Source of the DNA: JBHGBM01 sp041946965 | GTDB taxonomy: Bacteria > Acidobacteriota > Terriglobia > Bryobacterales > Bryobacteraceae | DNA length: 64,000 nucleotides | Assembly: GCA_041946965.1 (NCBI GenBank) | Contig: JBHGBM010000021.1 | Coordinates: 1 to 64,000, forward strand | Reading direction: 5' to 3' | Shown here: in pieces, positions 62,792 to 64,000 of the stretch | Position numbering within the stretch: the first letter of the stretch is position 1 | Layout: every line of letters starts with the position of its first letter | Notes under the pieces: generated by a model | Database searches by the model: none | Seen by the model: only the letters and a program-made list of their open reading frames with translations | Told to the model about the DNA's origin: nothing | Position numbers and translations under genes: made by a program

Positions 62792-63691
62792 TTACGGCGT
62801 AAGCAGCACCTTGAGGGCGCCCTTCCGGCCGGCATGCTCAAAGGCCGCGGGCGCCTCGCTCAAGCGGTAGCGCGCGTGGATCATCGTCTCCACATCCACC
62901 GCGCCCTGCGCGAGCAGGTCCAGCGCGGGCGGGAACTGCCCGCAGCGCGAGCCTACCAGTGTGATCTCGTGGACCACGGCCGCGGCCGTATCGAGCGGCA
63001 CGTCGCCATGCACCGTGGATTTCAAAATAATGCACCCGCGCGGGCGCGTCATGGCCAGCGCCTCGCGCAACCCGTCCGCCGAACCCGTGGCTTCCACCAC
63101 CCACTGATAAGAGCGCGGCGGTTTCCGGTCCGCGCGCCCGTAAGGGTCTACCCGTTTGCCGCTCGCCCGCAGCACCTGCTCGATCAACAGCCCGAGTTTG
63201 CCGCGGCCCAGCACCGCCACCGGCTCGTCACCCGGAATGCTGACCTGTTCCAGAATCTCGCAGGCCGCCGCAACCGGCTCCGCGAACGTGGCGCGCTCGG
63301 TGCTCACGCTCTCCGGCGCCACGTGCAGGTTGCGCTCCGGCAGGGTCAGGTATTCGGCGAAGGCGCCCGGGTGCTTCACAATCCCCAGTACCGTGCGGTT
63401 CGGGCAGTGCCGCCCCAGGCTGCGCGCGCACCACTCGCACCGGCCGCACGCCAGGTTGATCTCCCCCACTACGCGCTTGCCCCTCCACGCGGGGTCGTCC
63501 GATTCCACCACCTCTCCCACGAACTCGTGCCCGGGCGTGCCGGCGAAGCCGTAGTAACCACGCTGCAACTCCAGGTCGGTATTGCAGATGCCCGCGCACA
63601 ACATCCGGATCAGCGCGAATCCCGCCGGACGCGCCGGTACGGGAATGTCGCGCACCCGGACACGCCCGCCTTCGATGTGTACGGCCAGCAT
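62792..63691 (-). CDS. Zinc-dependent medium-chain alcohol dehydrogenase
   Basis: A 299-residue MDR-family oxidoreductase. Catalytic-zinc Cys in AGICNTDLEL, GHE in TPGHEFVGEV, structural-zinc Cys in CGRCEWCARSLGRHC, and a nucleotide-binding loop VAVLGRGKLGLLIEQVL. At 299 residues it is shorter than usual (about 340). ATG 63691 is chosen because the longer frame to 63733 is not protein-like. It is divergent from thrC and convergent with the TonB receptor. Confidence 0.9.
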   Translation of the reverse strand: MLAVHIEGGRVRVRDIPVPARPAGFALIRMLCAGICNTDLELQRGYYGFAGTPGHEFVGEVVESDDPAWRGKRVVGEINLACGRCEWCARSLGRHCPNRTVLGIVKHPGAFAEYLTLPERNLHVAPESVSTERATFAEPVAAACEILEQVSIPGDEPVAVLGRGKLGLLIEQVLRASGKRVDPYGRADRKPPRSYQWVVEATGSADGLREALAMTRPRGCIILKSTVHGDVPLDTAAAVVHEITLVGSRCGQFPPALDLLAQGAVDVETMIHARYRLSEAPAAFEHAGRKGALKVLLTP

Positions 63692-63717
63692 GAGCCAAAC
63701 AGTATAGCGCCGCCCGT

Positions 63718-63723
63718 TATAAT
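63718..63723 (+). promoter_or_regulatory. Leaderless-type -10 element of thrC
   Basis: A perfect TATAAT, eight bases before the thrC ATG (63732). There is no Shine-Dalgarno site between. No convincing -35 is seen at 17 bases. Confidence 0.4.
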
Positions 63724-63731
63724 TGGGCTTC

Positions 63732-64000
63732 ATGTCTGCGGAACTGGTTTGTTTCGAGCGCGCCTGCCGCGCGCGCTACGCCATCACCGAGGTCATCTAC
63801 AATTGCCCGCGCTGCGGAGGGCTGCTCGAAGTCGAGTCCCCGCGCCCGGCGCAATCCGCCGGCGCGCTCAAGACCCTGTGGCGCGAGCGCCGTACCTCCA
63901 ACGCCCCCCTCGATCAGAGCGGCGTCTGGCGCTACCGTGAGATGATCCCTTTCCTGGAAGACTTCTCTTCCGTGGTCACCCTGCGCGAGGGCAACACGCC
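63732..64000 (+). CDS. thrC: Threonine synthase (3' truncated by window end)
   Basis: The first 89 codons of a threonine synthase. An N-terminal Cys cluster (VCFERACRARYAITEVIYNCPRCGG has Cys at 6, 11, 25 and 28) is a rubredoxin-like zinc site seen in many thrC proteins, then VWRYREMIPFLE and VTLREGNTP, the start of the PLP-binding fold. It makes threonine from O-phosphohomoserine. The rest lies beyond position 64000. Confidence 0.82.
   Translation, partial: MSAELVCFERACRARYAITEVIYNCPRCGGLLEVESPRPAQSAGALKTLWRERRTSNAPLDQSGVWRYREMIPFLEDFSSVVTLREGNT

Noticed and set aside
1..64000. Insertion sequences, prophage genes, CRISPR repeats, tRNA or rRNA genes
   Set aside because: No transposase, integrase, phage structural gene, regular repeat array or RNA gene was recognised by reading; a dedicated tRNA scan was not possible.

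Overview
The window reads as chromosomal DNA of a GC-rich member of the Acidobacteriota, most likely near Bryobacterales/Solibacter. This is inferred from family content: four large carboxypeptidase-regulatory-domain TonB receptors of the Oar type, an Acidobacteria-typical VWFA protein, Tat-exported sulfatases, and many short overlaps between genes. No rRNA, tRNA, CRISPR array, insertion sequence or plasmid origin was seen. No gene-free stretch exceeds about 300 bases.

Layout. 1-2540: 3' part of a TonB receptor gene ending at a clear terminator, then a small DUF5658-like membrane protein. 3031-16688 (minus strand): a Tad/Flp pilus locus. In transcription order it runs pilZ, two tadE-like genes, tadG-like, a polytopic membrane protein, flp, a strong stem-loop, cpaB, secretin, cpaE/tadZ, tadA, tadB, tadC, two tandem 31-32 residue micropeptides that share a basic tail, a second polytopic membrane protein, and a third micropeptide. 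16832-22846 (plus): a NarL-type regulator, a ThuA-domain protein and a very large PAS/GAF hybrid histidine kinase. 22855-25316 (minus): a Tat-exported FAD oxidoreductase translationally coupled to a short NrfA-type pentaheme cytochrome. 25338-27750 (plus): argC-argB-GNAT arginine genes behind a possible ArgR site. 27797-29969: a molybdopterin-binding-domain protein and the VWFA protein. 29971-32702: a putative secreted glycosidase, an aldehyde dehydrogenase remnant and a SnoaL-like protein.

32765-40435 (minus) is a tight seven-gene unit: GntR regulator, split transketolase (two subunits), LldP-type permease, Tat sulfatase, exported DUF296 protein and a Tat-exported LarA-like nickel-pincer enzyme. 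Facing it across a 168-base regulatory region are a TonB receptor and two tandem exported ADP-ribosylglycohydrolase-family proteins (40604-46516). That region holds two good sigma70-type promoters and, between them, a palindrome that fits the FadR/GntR consensus. I infer one regulon for uptake and breakdown of a sulfated or acidic carbohydrate-like compound. I regard it as the best candidate for an undescribed system here.

46517-55729 (minus) looks like an arabinose-polymer utilisation operon: GH127, GH51, a double-domain nitrilase-family protein and a TonB receptor. Divergent from it is a sulfatase, DHH-like, YkgJ-like operon (55755-58796). The window ends with a small surface-type protein, a fourth TonB receptor, a zinc alcohol dehydrogenase and the start of a threonine synthase gene.
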